64,000 bases of DNA from Streptomyces sp. NBC_01198. GTDB lineage: Bacteria; Actinomycetota; Actinomycetes; Streptomycetales; Streptomycetaceae. Shown here piece after piece: positions 42,876 through 52,689 of the stretch. The DNA lies in assembly GCF_036010485.1 (NCBI RefSeq), contig NZ_CP108568.1, positions 186,001 to 250,000 of the forward strand. The letters are read 5' to 3'. A program made the position numbers and the translations under genes. The notes under the pieces were generated by a model that did no database searches, was not told the DNA's origin, and saw only the letters and a list, made by a program, of their open reading frames with translations. Numbering within the stretch: the first letter of the stretch is position 1; each line of letters starts with the position of its first letter.

Positions 42876-44984
42876 ATGGGCAAGGGAGCAGAGGGTCCGG
42901 GGCGGCACGGGCGGTCGCAGGCCGACACCGGTGCCGAGCCCGGGGCCGACGCTGCGCCCGAGCCGGGGTCCGAGCCCGAGCCAGGACCCGAGGTCGAGCC
43001 CGGGTCTGAAGCTGAAGCTGAGGTTGAGGCTGAGCCCGGGTCCGAGGGCGGGTCCCAGCCCACGCCGGAGGACGAGCCCGACATGGCGGAGGAGTCCGGC
43101 GGCGGCGCCGAGAGCGCCGAGGTGCGGCAGATCGAGGCGATGAACCGGTTCGAACCGCACCCGGGCGACCCCGCCGCCGTGCCGCAGCCGGCGACGGGCA
43201 GCAGCCCGTCGCAGGATCGGCGGCGCGACGCGCTGCTGCTCGAAGCCGGCCACGAGCTGGCCGAGGCGGAAACGCTCGACGCCGCCCTCAAGACGGTGGC
43301 CAGGCTCTTCACCCCGGATTTCAGCCTCGACGGGATGGTCGTCTTCGGCGTCACCGACAAGTTCCTCAACGTGCTCGGCCAGAGCGGATACCGCAGCGGC
43401 CAGGCCCAGCGGGTCTTCCGGATGCCGATGGAGACGGCCTTCCCGGCCACCGAGGTGGTCAGGTCGGGTCGCCCGGTGTATCTGTCCTCGCCGCAGGAGT
43501 TCCTCGACCGTTTCCCCGTCACCTGGCCGATCGCGGTCCAGCACGGCAGGCAGTCGTGGGCGTTCCTGCCGCTGGTGACCTCGGGGCGGATCAGCGCGGT
43601 GTGCCTGATGGCCTTCAGGCAGCCGATGGCCTTCACCGCCGACGAGCGGGCCCTGCTGGGGCTGACCACCCGGCTGGTGGCACAGGCGCTGGAGCGGACC
43701 AGGACCAGCAGCGCGGAGCTGGCGCTGTCCACCGGGCTGCGGCGGAGCATGGGCGCGGTGGCGCCGGCGGTGCCGGGGCTGTCGGTGGCCAGCCGCTACG
43801 TGCCGACCGGCGGCGGCCTGGTGGTCGGCGGCGACTGGTACGACGTGATCAACCTGCCGGGCGGGAGGCTGGCCGTGGTGATCGGCGATGTGCAGGGCCA
43901 CGACGTGCACGCGGCCGGCCTGATGGCCCAGTTGCGTACCGCCGTGCACGCCTACGCCGCCGAGGGCCACGGTCCTGACGCGGTGCTGTCCCGGTCGTCG
44001 CGCTTCCTGGCTGCGCTGGACGAGGACCGCTTCGCCACCTGCATCTACATCGAGGCGGAGCCCGCCACCGGGATGCTGCACATCGCCAGGGCCGGCCATC
44101 CGCACCCGGTGCTCCGGCTGCCGGACGGCACCTGCCTGCTCAAGCACATCGGTGGCGGCCTCCCGCTTGGCCTGATGCCTGGCACCGAGGACTATCCCGT
44201 CACCGACATGGAGCTGATGCCGGACGAGATCCTCATGCTCTGCACTGACGGGCTGATCGAGACCGGCGGCCACGACATGTACAGCGGCTGGGTACGGGTC
44301 AGGGACGCGATGTCCCCGGGGCCGACCGACGATCTGGAGGGCATCGCCGACAGCCTGATCCGCGCGGTCCACCACCCCTCGTGGCAGGACGGCCACGCGG
44401 CGGGCGAGGAGGGCGGCGAGCGGGAGCCGGACGCCGCCGGGGTCCGCGCCGATCTGGCGCCGCGCAACGAGGACGACATCGCGCTGCTGCTGCTGCGCCG
44501 CGACGCCGGTGTGCACCACCGGGCGGTGCCCGAGCGCAAGCTGGTGCTGACCATCGAGCAGGACCAGGCCGAGGGCCTGTCCGAGGCGCGGGCCCAGTTG
44601 CAGGCCCTGCTGCACGACTGGGCCCAGCCCGACCAGGTGGACACCGCGGTGCTGCTGACGTCGGAGCTGGTGGGCAACGTGCTGATGCACACCGACCAGT
44701 CGGCGGCGCTGACCGCGTCACTGACCGGCGAGCCTGGCCACCGCGTGCTGCGGGTGGAGGTCTCCGACAACGGCGACGAGCTGCCACACCAGCGGGCCCC
44801 TGGCGAGATGGCGTCCTCGGGCCGGGGGCTGATGCTGCTCGACATCCTGTCCGGCCAGTGGAGCGTGCGGCCGGAGTCGGAGGGCAAGACGGTGTGGTTC
44901 TCGCTGTGGGAGGACGAGGAGCCGGAGGAGCCGGCCGACGACGGGCCGGCCGGCTCCGCGTCCCTGTCCGACCTGCCGGACTGA
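42876..44984 (+). CDS. GAF-PP2C (SpoIIE)-HATPase serine phosphatase/kinase
   Basis: A 702-residue signalling protein. Residues 1-105 are disordered and acidic, with glutamate/proline/glycine repeats. A GAF-like domain spans about 115-285, a SpoIIE-type PP2C domain about 295-550 (VVGGDWYDVINL, VVIGDVQGHDVHAAGLM, LMLCTDGLIETGG) and an anti-sigma-like HATPase about 560-690 (LLTSELVGNVLMHT, VEVSDNGDE, GRGLMLLDILSGQW). The HATPase module may phosphorylate and the PP2C module dephosphorylate anti-sigma antagonists. ATG 42876 follows GAGAGGGCGCCGG; an ATG 42 bases upstream is possible. Confidence 0.87.
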   Translation: MGKGAEGPGRHGRSQADTGAEPGADAAPEPGSEPEPGPEVEPGSEAEAEVEAEPGSEGGSQPTPEDEPDMAEESGGGAESAEVRQIEAMNRFEPHPGDPAAVPQPATGSSPSQDRRRDALLLEAGHELAEAETLDAALKTVARLFTPDFSLDGMVVFGVTDKFLNVLGQSGYRSGQAQRVFRMPMETAFPATEVVRSGRPVYLSSPQEFLDRFPVTWPIAVQHGRQSWAFLPLVTSGRISAVCLMAFRQPMAFTADERALLGLTTRLVAQALERTRTSSAELALSTGLRRSMGAVAPAVPGLSVASRYVPTGGGLVVGGDWYDVINLPGGRLAVVIGDVQGHDVHAAGLMAQLRTAVHAYAAEGHGPDAVLSRSSRFLAALDEDRFATCIYIEAEPATGMLHIARAGHPHPVLRLPDGTCLLKHIGGGLPLGLMPGTEDYPVTDMELMPDEILMLCTDGLIETGGHDMYSGWVRVRDAMSPGPTDDLEGIADSLIRAVHHPSWQDGHAAGEEGGEREPDAAGVRADLAPRNEDDIALLLLRRDAGVHHRAVPERKLVLTIEQDQAEGLSEARAQLQALLHDWAQPDQVDTAVLLTSELVGNVLMHTDQSAALTASLTGEPGHRVLRVEVSDNGDELPHQRAPGEMASSGRGLMLLDILSGQWSVRPESEGKTVWFSLWEDEEPEEPADDGPAGSASLSDLPD

Positions 44985-45002
44985 GACGGGCGGGAACGCC
45001 CC

Positions 45003-46367
45003 TCAGGCGCGCGGCATCGCGTCGGCCACCTGGTCGCGCAGCTCGTCCGGCGACATGTACGAGTCGGTGAACTCGAAGTCGCGCATGGTGGCGGGCACCC
45101 GGGACTGGAAGCCGGTCCGTACGAAGTCGTCGCCGGCCAGCGCGTTGAGCAGCCAGTTGGTCAGCACCCGGGTCTTGGCGACGTTGGTGCGCAGTGCCGA
45201 CCAGTGGTAGCCGCGGGCGACGGCCTGGGCGGGCAGGCCGCGCAGCTCGATGCCGAGCGGCTTGGAGACCGCGTCCCGGCCGCCGAGGTCGACGACCAGG
45301 CCGAGGTCCTTGTGCCGGTACGGCTTCAGCGGCTGGTGCCTGATCGCGGCGATGACGTTGTCGGCCACCTTGGTGCCCTGCCGCATCGCGTGCTGTGCGG
45401 TGGGCGGGCAGACCGCGCCCTCCTGGCCCGCGGCCAGGTCGGGTACGGCTGCCGCGTCGCCGAGCGCGTAGACCCCTTCGGCGCCCGGCAGCGTCATCTC
45501 CGGGGTGACGGTGAGCCGGCCGCGTACGGTCTCCGCGCCGAGGGTGGCGATCAGCGGGCTCGCCGCCACGCCCGCGGTCCAGATCAGCGTGCGGGTGGGC
45601 ACCACCCGGCCGTCGGTGAAGGTGACCTCCTCGGGGGCCGCCTTGGCGACGGACACGCCGAGCGCGATGTCGACCCCGCGGTCGCGGAGGATCTTCTGCG
45701 CCGTCAGCCCCAGGTTCTCGCCGAGTTCGGGCATCAGGTGCGGCGCGATGTCGATCAGGTGCCACTTGATCAGCTTCGGGTCCAGCCGGGGGTAGCGCTG
45801 CAGCGCGGCGGTGGTCAGCCGCTGCAGGCAGGCCGCGGTCTCGGTGCCTGCGTAGCCGCCGCCGACCACGACGAACTGCAGCCGCGAGGTCCGCTCGGCG
45901 TGGTCGTGCGAGGCGTCGGCGAGGTCGAGTTGCGCGATCACGTGGTCGCGGATGTAGGCGGCCTCGGCGAGGGTCTTCATCCCGCGGGCGTTGTCGACCA
46001 GGCCGGGGATGTCGAAGGTCCGGGTGATGCTGCCGGGGGCGAGCACGATGTGGTCGTAGTGCTCGTTGACGACCTCTCCCGTTATCGTCCGCACGACGCA
46101 GACCTTGGCCTTGGTGTCCACGCCGACGGCGCCGCCGGGGACGATCCTGGTGCGGTACCTGCTGCTGCGGCGCAGCGACACCGCGATCGACTGCGGGGTC
46201 AGGATGCCGGAGGCGACCTGCGGCAGCAGGGGAAGGTAGAGCTGGTAGGAGAACGGGGTCACCAGGCAGATGTCCGCCTCGTCCCGGGCCAGGCTGCGCT
46301 CAAGTCTGCGTACGCATCCCACCCCGGCGAAACCCGCACCCACCACGAGGATCTTCGGTCGTGCCAC
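45003..46367 (-). CDS. ndh: type II NADH dehydrogenase (NDH-2)
   Basis: A 454-residue two-dinucleotide-binding flavoprotein: FAD motif ILVVGAGFAGVGC near the N terminus and NAD(P) motif FVVVGGGYAGTETA near 165, with the NDH-2 stretch SYQLYLPLLPQVASG and the AQHAMRQGTKVADN motif. It oxidises NADH and reduces menaquinone at the membrane without pumping protons. The GTG (VARPKILVVG) follows AAGGGACGACATC. Convergent with the phosphatase gene (18-base gap). The gene symbol is a family name, not proof of identity. Confidence 0.88.
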   Translation of the reverse strand: MARPKILVVGAGFAGVGCVRRLERSLARDEADICLVTPFSYQLYLPLLPQVASGILTPQSIAVSLRRSSRYRTRIVPGGAVGVDTKAKVCVVRTITGEVVNEHYDHIVLAPGSITRTFDIPGLVDNARGMKTLAEAAYIRDHVIAQLDLADASHDHAERTSRLQFVVVGGGYAGTETAACLQRLTTAALQRYPRLDPKLIKWHLIDIAPHLMPELGENLGLTAQKILRDRGVDIALGVSVAKAAPEEVTFTDGRVVPTRTLIWTAGVAASPLIATLGAETVRGRLTVTPEMTLPGAEGVYALGDAAAVPDLAAGQEGAVCPPTAQHAMRQGTKVADNVIAAIRHQPLKPYRHKDLGLVVDLGGRDAVSKPLGIELRGLPAQAVARGYHWSALRTNVAKTRVLTNWLLNALAGDDFVRTGFQSRVPATMRDFEFTDSYMSPDELRDQVADAMPRA

Positions 46368-46654
46368 GATGTCGTCCCTTCTGGGGCTGCCTGCGGTCGG
46401 CGGAAAGCCTGCCCGCACGCTGCGGCTTCGCACCTCCTGTCCTACCGTGACCGCACCGGCCCCGCCAGCGGGGTGGTACGACCGGATGCCGGGCGGAGCG
46501 TCCGCGCCGGGCGGGCCGCCGACGGCCGGGGTCGGTTCGGCTCGCGGGTCGCTAGCATGCTGGTGCTCCCGCACTCCTGCACCGCTCCCGCACGGTTCGC
46601 CCTCGTCCTACCGGGGCCGCGAACGGCCCCGGTTCCCCCACCCCGGAGGTAGGC

Positions 46655-47170
46655 ATGCGCAGCAGGCACCATCACTTACGCTCCCTTGGCACCGTCGCGG
46701 CCCTGGCCGTGGCCGGCGCGAGCCTCGGCCTGTCCTCGGCCGGCGCGGTCTCGCCGCTGCCGGTCGGTCCCGGCCAGACCTTCGTCGGGCAGGTCAACGG
46801 TGTGACGATCGGCGCGGTCATCAAGGTGGGCTGCTTCGGCCCGGTGACCCCCGCCTCCACCGGCCACCCGCTGGCGGGCCAGCACGTGTCCGCCCAGCTG
46901 GTCTCCGGCACCGCCCCCGCCTCGGCGACCGTCGGCTACACGGGCACCGCGGCGGACCGCGACCTGGTCGGCTTCGGGACCGCGGTCTCGGTCGCGCCGG
47001 TCACCGAGGTCAAGGCCTACGGTCTGGCGGTCGCCATCCCGCAGGCGCTGAACCTGCCCTGCTACGGCACCGGCACGGTGTCCTTCCTCCCCGCGCCGAC
47101 GAGTCCCACCGCGCAGACCGCACTGGTCGGCGTGACCTACGTCAGCGTGGGCGTGTCGCCGGGGAGCTGA
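46655..47170 (+). CDS. secreted hypothetical protein
   Basis: A 171-residue exported protein: basic N terminus MRSRHHHLRSLG, hydrophobic core and cleavage near LSSAGA-VSP, then a small beta-rich domain (TFVGQVNGVTIGAVIKVGCFGPVTPASTG) with two cysteines (CFG and CYG) that could form a disulfide. No enzymatic motif is seen. CCGGAGGTAGGC before the ATG is an excellent ribosome site. It is divergent from ndh and precedes a MarR gene. Similar short secreted proteins are common in Streptomyces, with unknown role. Confidence 0.78.
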   Translation: MRSRHHHLRSLGTVAALAVAGASLGLSSAGAVSPLPVGPGQTFVGQVNGVTIGAVIKVGCFGPVTPASTGHPLAGQHVSAQLVSGTAPASATVGYTGTAADRDLVGFGTAVSVAPVTEVKAYGLAVAIPQALNLPCYGTGTVSFLPAPTSPTAQTALVGVTYVSVGVSPGS

Positions 47171-47286
47171 GTCCGGCGGCGGAGCCGCCGCCCTCGTCGC
47201 CCGTCCCGCCTCCGGCACCGTCCGCGGCGGCGCGGGCGACGGGGGGACCGGGGCGACCGGGGCGACCGGGGCGGCAATGATTGCAG

Positions 47287-47308
47287 ACGCGGGTACTTGC
47301 ACCCGCGT
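47287..47308 (+). promoter_or_regulatory. inverted-repeat operator before MarR gene
   Basis: ACGCGGGT (47287-47294) and ACCCGCGT (47301-47308) are perfect 8-base inverted repeats with a 6-base spacer ACTTGC, 72 bases before the marR ATG. A probable MarR autoregulation site. Confidence 0.65.
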
Positions 47309-47379
47309 TAAGGTGGGGCGCGCGCCCCTCACGGCACCCGGGCCGGGCGCGGACCGCCCGAGCAGGGCCTGGAGGACCG

Positions 47380-47844
47380 ATGACCGCGACGGATCCGGCA
47401 CTGGCCGCACTGGCCGACGGCTGGGGCGCGCTGTCCCTGCTGCACGGCCGGATCGAGGCGCACGTCGAGCGGGCGCTGCAGGCCGGGCACGGGCTGAGCG
47501 TCCGCGAGTTCTCGCTGCTCGACGTGCTCAGCAGGCAGCACGACGGCGCCGGCGGGCGGCTGCAGATGAAGCAGGTCGCCGACGCCGTGGTGCTCAGCCA
47601 GTCCGCGACCACCCGGCTGGTCACCCGGCTGGAGGAACGCGGCCTGCTCGCCCGCTACCTGTGCCCGACCGACCGCCGCGGCATCTATACCGACGTCACC
47701 CCCGCAGGCACCGACCTGCTCGCCGCCGCCCGCCCGACCAACAACGCGTCGCTGCGCGAAGGCCTCGACCTCGCCGCCCGCGACCCCCGGCTGGCACCCC
47801 TGGTCTCCGCCGTCGAACAGATCCGCACCCCGCTGCCCGCCTGA
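47380..47844 (+). CDS. MarR family transcriptional regulator
   Basis: A 154-residue regulator with the MarR winged helix at about 38-105 (LSVREFSLLDVLSRQ, QMKQVADAVVLSQSATTRLVTRLEERGLLAR, DRRGIYTDVT). The ATG is preceded by CTGGAGGACCG, which fixes the start over an upstream in-frame ATG. A perfect palindrome lies upstream, and an NAD(P)-binding protein gene follows after 103 bases in the same direction, so MarR may control both. MarR/NmrA-like pairs often respond to quinones or electrophiles; here this is inference. Confidence 0.88.
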   Translation: MTATDPALAALADGWGALSLLHGRIEAHVERALQAGHGLSVREFSLLDVLSRQHDGAGGRLQMKQVADAVVLSQSATTRLVTRLEERGLLARYLCPTDRRGIYTDVTPAGTDLLAAARPTNNASLREGLDLAARDPRLAPLVSAVEQIRTPLPA

Positions 47845-47947
47845 CGGCGGCAGGGGCCGGTAGTGTGCGGGCGGGGCCGTGACGCGGCCCGGGCAAGCGG
47901 GCGCCGGGCGGCCGGCGACGGCAGGCCGGGCAGCACAGGAGGACGCC

Positions 47948-48583
47948 ATGCGGATCGTGGTCTTCGGCAGCACCGGCGCGACCGGACGCCAGGTCGTCGC
48001 GCAGGCGCTGGCAGCGGGCCATGAGGTGACCGCCTTTCTCCGCGAACCGGCGAAGGCGCCGCCCGCCAGGGACGGGCTGCGGGTCGCGGTCGGGCAGGTG
48101 ACGTCCGACCAGGCCGCCGTGACCGCGGCCGTGAGCGGCGCCGACGCCGTCGTCAGCACGCTGGGCACGGAGCGCACCTGGCAGGGGCTGAGCTCGCCCA
48201 CGGTGATGGCGCGGGCGACCCCGCTGATCGTCCGCGCCATGGAGGAGACGGGTGTGGGCCGGCTGGTGTGGCTGTCGGGGCTCGGCGTCGGTGACACGCT
48301 GGCGCAGGTGCCCGCGCTGCCGCGGCTGAGCTATCGCGCGCTGCGCCGGGTCTACGCCGACAAGGCGGCCGGCGAGCAGACGCTGCGCCGTAGCACGCTG
48401 GACTGGACGCTGGTCTACCCGGTGATGCTCACCAACCGCGCGCGCACCGGGCGCTACCGGCACGGGGAGTATCTGGAACTGAGCGGCCTGCCGACGGTGT
48501 CCAGGGCCGACGTCGCCGACTTCATCCTCGGCCGGGTCGCCTCGGGCGACTACCTGCGCAAGATCGCGGTGATCGCCGGCTGA
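47948..48583 (+). CDS. NAD(P)H-binding protein, atypical SDR (NmrA-like)
   Basis: A 211-residue Rossmann protein with the atypical-SDR motif VVFGSTGATGRQV at residues 4-16, followed by GADAVVSTLG and RLVWLSGLGVGD. Members are NADPH-binding reductases such as biliverdin or flavin reductase-like proteins, or redox sensors. The ATG follows AGGAGGACGCC. The YxxDK segment VYADKAAGEQ resembles the active-site helix. It is likely cotranscribed with the MarR gene. Confidence 0.85.
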   Translation: MRIVVFGSTGATGRQVVAQALAAGHEVTAFLREPAKAPPARDGLRVAVGQVTSDQAAVTAAVSGADAVVSTLGTERTWQGLSSPTVMARATPLIVRAMEETGVGRLVWLSGLGVGDTLAQVPALPRLSYRALRRVYADKAAGEQTLRRSTLDWTLVYPVMLTNRARTGRYRHGEYLELSGLPTVSRADVADFILGRVASGDYLRKIAVIAG

Positions 48584-48775
48584 TCTCGGAGATCGCCTGC
48601 CGGAGGAGCCGGCCGGAGAACCGGACACCGGCGGCCGGACGGGAGTTGCCCGCCGGCCCGGGGGCCCGCGACAGCCGGCGCCGACTCGCCGACGTGCGGC
48701 GGGCGTTACTATCGTGCCCGCCCATGGGTGCGCTCCGCGCCCGCCAGGACAGCAGGAAGGCGGCGGCGAACCGCG

Positions 48776-49444
48776 ATGAAGGTGGTGGTCTTCGGGGCCT
48801 CGGGCATGGTCGGGCACGGTGTGCTGCGGGCCTGCCTGCTGGACGACGAGGTGACCGAGGTGGTCACGGTGGGGCGCAGCCCGCTCGGCGTCACGCACCC
48901 CAAACTGCGCGAGGTGGCCCACGCGGACTTCACCGACCTGTCCCCGTTGGCCGGCGAGCTGGCCGGCGCCGACGCCTGCTTCTACTGCCTGGGCGTCTCC
49001 ACCGCCGGGCACAGCGCCGAGGTCTACCGCCGGGTCAGCTACGACTTCCCGCTGGCCGCCGCCCGGCTGCTGGCGGACGGCCGCCCCGACCTGACCTTCA
49101 CCTACGTGTCGGGCGCGGGCACCGACAGCACCGAGCAGGGCCGGGTCGCCTGGGCCAGGGTCAAGGGCCGGACCGAGAACGCGCTGCTGGCGATGGACAT
49201 GCGGGCGTACATGTTCCGCCCCGGCTGGATCAGGCCGATGCACGGCGCGGTCTCCCGCACCCGGGCCTACCGCGTCATCTACGCGCTGACGTCATGGCTC
49301 TACCCGCTGGTGCACCGGCTGGCGCCGGACCAGGTCACCACCACCGAACTGCTCGGCAGGTCGATGCTCGGCGTCGTTCGACTGGCGGGCGGCGGGCCGC
49401 ACATCCTGTCCGCGCGGGACATCAACCGGCTGGGCGCGGCCTGA
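48776..49444 (+). CDS. NAD(P)-binding atypical SDR protein
   Basis: A 222-residue Rossmann protein with motif VVVFGASGMVGHGVL at residues 3-17 and conserved VTVGRSPLG, FYCLGVSTAG and TYVSGAGTDS. Similar to small epimerase-like proteins of unknown substrate. It differs from the preceding SDR gene enough to be a separate subfamily. The start ATG follows GGAAGGCGGCGGCGAACCGCG, spacing a bit long. It stands between the MarR/SDR unit and the sugar phosphorylase operon. Confidence 0.84.
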   Translation: MKVVVFGASGMVGHGVLRACLLDDEVTEVVTVGRSPLGVTHPKLREVAHADFTDLSPLAGELAGADACFYCLGVSTAGHSAEVYRRVSYDFPLAAARLLADGRPDLTFTYVSGAGTDSTEQGRVAWARVKGRTENALLAMDMRAYMFRPGWIRPMHGAVSRTRAYRVIYALTSWLYPLVHRLAPDQVTTTELLGRSMLGVVRLAGGGPHILSARDINRLGAA

Positions 49445-49517
49445 GCCGTTCGGCGAGTCGGGCGGACTTCGGCCCGGCCGGACATACCCGGCCGGAGTTG
49501 CGGGCACAAGCTGCGTC

Positions 49518-50261
49518 ATGACCGAGATCGGCCTGCCCAGCGGTATCCGTGCCTGCCTCTTCGACCTCGACGGGGTCCTCACTCCGACCGCGCTGGTGCA
49601 TGCCGCCGCGTGGAAGGAGACCTTCGACGGCTTCCTGCGCCACCTGCAGGGCCCGGAGTTCAAGCCCTTCGACGCGACCGCCGACTACGACGAGTACGTG
49701 GACGGCCGCCCGCGCGCCGACGGGGTGCGCACCTTCCTGGCCTCGCGCGGCATCGAGTTGCCCGAGGGCGACGAGGACGACCCGCCGGACCACGACACCG
49801 TCCACGGCCTGGGCAACCGCAAGAACGTCGTGGTGGTGGAGAAGATCCGCAAGGACGGCGTCGAGGCGTATCCCGGCTCGGTGCGTTACGCCGAGGCGGT
49901 GCGAGCCGCGGGCCTGCGCACCGCGGTGGTGTCCTCCAGCGCCAACTGCCGTGACGTCCTGGTGGCCGCCGGGATCGAGCACCTGATCGACGTGCGGATC
50001 GACGGCGTGGTCGCCAGGGAGCGCGGGCTGCGCGGCAAGCCGAAGCCCGACACCTACCTGGAGGCGGCTGCCGACCTGGGCCTCGGTCCTGAGCAGGCCG
50101 CGGTCTTCGAGGACGCGCTGGTCGGCATGGACGCCGGGCGGGCCGGGCGGTTCGGCTACGTGGTGGGCGTGGACCGCACCGGGCTGGCCGAGGAGCTGCG
50201 CAAGCACGGCGCCGACACGGTGGTCACCGACCTGGCCGACCTGCTGGGGGCCACCGCGTGA
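49518..50261 (+). CDS. HAD family beta-phosphoglucomutase
   Basis: A 247-residue HAD phosphatase-fold enzyme with motif I FDLDGVLTPTA at about 12-22, a helical cap, motif II VVSSSA and motif III-IV region KPKPDTYLEAAADLG / VFEDALVGMDAG. The DLDGV motif and the GH65 phosphorylase next to it identify it as a beta-phosphoglucomutase converting beta-glucose 1-phosphate to glucose 6-phosphate. Its stop overlaps the GTG of the phosphorylase (GTGA), so the two are coupled. Confidence 0.88.
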   Translation: MTEIGLPSGIRACLFDLDGVLTPTALVHAAAWKETFDGFLRHLQGPEFKPFDATADYDEYVDGRPRADGVRTFLASRGIELPEGDEDDPPDHDTVHGLGNRKNVVVVEKIRKDGVEAYPGSVRYAEAVRAAGLRTAVVSSSANCRDVLVAAGIEHLIDVRIDGVVARERGLRGKPKPDTYLEAAADLGLGPEQAAVFEDALVGMDAGRAGRFGYVVGVDRTGLAEELRKHGADTVVTDLADLLGATA

Positions 50262-52627
50262 TCACCGATCCGGCCTTCGAGGTGTCGCCCTGGTCGCTGC
50301 GCGAGTCCGAGCTGAACCTGGACCTGCTGCCGCAGAGCGAGTCGGTCTTCGCGCTGTCCAACGGGCACATCGGCTGGCGCGGCAACCTCGACGAGGGCGA
50401 GCCCAACGGCCTGCCCGGCACGTACCTCAACGGCCTGCACGAGCTGCACCCGCTGCCGTACGCGGAAGCCGGCTACGGCTATCCGGAGTCCGGGCAGACC
50501 GTCATCAACGTCACCAACGGCAAGCTCATCAGGCTGCTGGTGGACGACGAGCCGTTCGACCTGCGCTACGGCACCGTCCGCCGGCACGAGCGGGAGCTCG
50601 ACCTGCGGGCCGGGGTGCTGCGCCGGGTGTGCGAGTGGGTCTCGCCGGCCGGCCGCGCGGTGCGGGTGACCTCGACCCGGATGGTGTCCTTCCAGCAGCG
50701 GGCGGTCGCCGCCATCGCCTACGAGGTCGAGCCGCTGGACGGCGAGGACGAGGTGCGGGTGGTGGTGCAGTCGGAGCTGGCCGCCAACGAGGAGGTGCCC
50801 TACTCCGCCGGCGACCCGCGGGTGTCGGCCGCGCTCCAATCGCCGCTGCAGCCCGAGGAGCACGCCGCGGCGGGCACCCGGCTGCGGCTGGTGCACTCCA
50901 CCGCCCGCAGCCGGCTGCGGCTCGCGGTGGCCGCCGACCACCGGGTCGAGGGCCCGGACGGCACCACCCAGGTCTCGGCGGACTCCGGCGACGACGTGAG
51001 CCGGCTGACCGTCACCTCGGTGGTGAAGCCCGGCCAGGGGCTGCGGCTGGAGAAGTTCGTCGCCTACGGCTGGTCGGCGACGCGTTCGCTGCCCGCGCTG
51101 CGCGACCAGGCGGACGCGGCGCTGGTGGGCGCGCGCGACACCGGCTGGCAGGGCCTGCTCGACCAGCAGCGGGCGTATCTGGACGACTTCTGGGAGCGGG
51201 CCGACGTCGAGGTGGACGGCGACACCGAGATCCAGCAGGCGGTGCGCTTCGCGCTCTTCCACGTCCTGCAGGTCGGCGCGCGGGCCGAGGAGCGGGCCAT
51301 TCCCGCCAAGGGCCTGACCGGGTCGGGCTACGACGGCCACACCTTCTGGGACGCCGAGACCTTCGTGCTGCCGCTGCTGGCCTTCACCTCGCCGCAGGCC
51401 GCCGCCGAGGTGCTGCGCTGGCGGTACAACATGCTGCCCGTCGCGCAGGACCGGGCTCGCCAACTGGGCCTGGCCGGCGCCGCCTTCCCGTGGCGCACCA
51501 TCAACGGCGAGGAGGCGTCCGGCTACTGGCCGGCCGGCACCGCCGCCTTCCACATCAACGCCGACATCGCCGACGCCGTCGTCCGCTACGTCGCCACCAC
51601 CGGCGACTACGTCTTCGAGCGCGACACCGGCCTGGTACTGCTGGTGGAGACCGCCAGGCTGTGGCGCTCGCTCGGCCACCACGACCACGCGGGCGCCTTC
51701 CACATCGACGGGGTCACCGGGCCGGACGAGTACAGCGCGGTCTCCGACGACAACGCCTTCACCAACCTGATGGCGCAGGCGAACCTGAACGCCGCGGCGG
51801 ACGCCTCCGAGCGGCATCCGCGGCACGCGTCCCAACTCGGCGTAACCGACGAGGAGACCGCCGCCTGGCGGGACGCGGCGGCGGCGATGGTGCTGCCGTA
51901 CAACGAGGGGCTCGGGGTGCACGAGCAGTCCGCGGGCTACACCCAGCACCAGCGCTGGGACTTCGCGGCCACCGACGCCGAGCGCTATCCGCTGATGCTG
52001 CACTACCCGTACTTCGACCTGTACCGCAAGCAGGTGGTCAAGCAGGCCGACCTGGTGCTGGCGATGTATCTGCGCGGTGACGCCTTCACGGACGAGCAGA
52101 AGGCCCGCAACTTCGCCTACTACGAGCCGCTCACGGTGCGCGACTCCTCGCTGTCGGCCTACTGCCAGTCGGTGATCGCCGCCGAGGTCGGGCATCTGCA
52201 GCTGGCCTACGACTACCTCGGCGAGTCCGCGATGATGGATCTGGAGGACCTGGAGAACAACGCGCGCGACGGGCTGCACATCGCGGCGCTGGCCGGCACC
52301 TGGACGGCGCTGGTGGCGGGGTTCGGCGGGATGCGGCTCTTCAACGGCGACTCGATCCGCTTCGCGCCGCGGCTGCCCGGGTCGCTCAGCCGGATCGCCT
52401 TCCGGCTGCTCTTCCGCGGCCGGCGGTTGCGGGTGGAGGTGACCAGGAAGTCCGTGACGTACACCCTGGCGTCCGGCGAGCCGCTGGAGATCCTGCACTA
52501 CGAGAAGCCGTTCACGCTGACCACGGAACGGCCGGTGGTCCGCGAGCTGCCCGAGGTCGTGCACCGCCCGGCGCCCACCCAGCCGCCGGGCCGCGCCCCG
52601 CTGCGCCGCCCGCAGCACCAGCAATAG
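50258..52627 (+). CDS. GH65 disaccharide phosphorylase
   Basis: A 789-residue GH65 protein with the usual order: N-terminal beta-sandwich (1-270), linker, (alpha/alpha)6 barrel (about 310-690) and C-terminal beta domain. The catalytic acid is the Glu in VTGPDEYSAVSDDNAF; active-site segments include AFPWRTINGEEASGYWPAGTAAFHIN. It splits an alpha-linked disaccharide (maltose, trehalose, kojibiose or nigerose) with phosphate to glucose plus beta-glucose 1-phosphate, which the upstream mutase feeds to glycolysis. Which sugar is not decided. GTG start, coupled to the mutase gene. Confidence 0.9.
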   Translation: MITDPAFEVSPWSLRESELNLDLLPQSESVFALSNGHIGWRGNLDEGEPNGLPGTYLNGLHELHPLPYAEAGYGYPESGQTVINVTNGKLIRLLVDDEPFDLRYGTVRRHERELDLRAGVLRRVCEWVSPAGRAVRVTSTRMVSFQQRAVAAIAYEVEPLDGEDEVRVVVQSELAANEEVPYSAGDPRVSAALQSPLQPEEHAAAGTRLRLVHSTARSRLRLAVAADHRVEGPDGTTQVSADSGDDVSRLTVTSVVKPGQGLRLEKFVAYGWSATRSLPALRDQADAALVGARDTGWQGLLDQQRAYLDDFWERADVEVDGDTEIQQAVRFALFHVLQVGARAEERAIPAKGLTGSGYDGHTFWDAETFVLPLLAFTSPQAAAEVLRWRYNMLPVAQDRARQLGLAGAAFPWRTINGEEASGYWPAGTAAFHINADIADAVVRYVATTGDYVFERDTGLVLLVETARLWRSLGHHDHAGAFHIDGVTGPDEYSAVSDDNAFTNLMAQANLNAAADASERHPRHASQLGVTDEETAAWRDAAAAMVLPYNEGLGVHEQSAGYTQHQRWDFAATDAERYPLMLHYPYFDLYRKQVVKQADLVLAMYLRGDAFTDEQKARNFAYYEPLTVRDSSLSAYCQSVIAAEVGHLQLAYDYLGESAMMDLEDLENNARDGLHIAALAGTWTALVAGFGGMRLFNGDSIRFAPRLPGSLSRIAFRLLFRGRRLRVEVTRKSVTYTLASGEPLEILHYEKPFTLTTERPVVRELPEVVHRPAPTQPPGRAPLRRPQHQQ

Positions 52628-52689
52628 CCGGCCGTTCTTCACCTGGTGATCCGGTGACGCGGGGCGGGGCGGGCTGACAGACTGGACGG

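Noticed and set aside
47171..47200. GGCGGCGG-AG-CCGCCGCC hairpin after the secreted protein gene.
   Set aside because: Eight-base arms with a two-base loop cannot form as drawn and simple GGC runs are common here.
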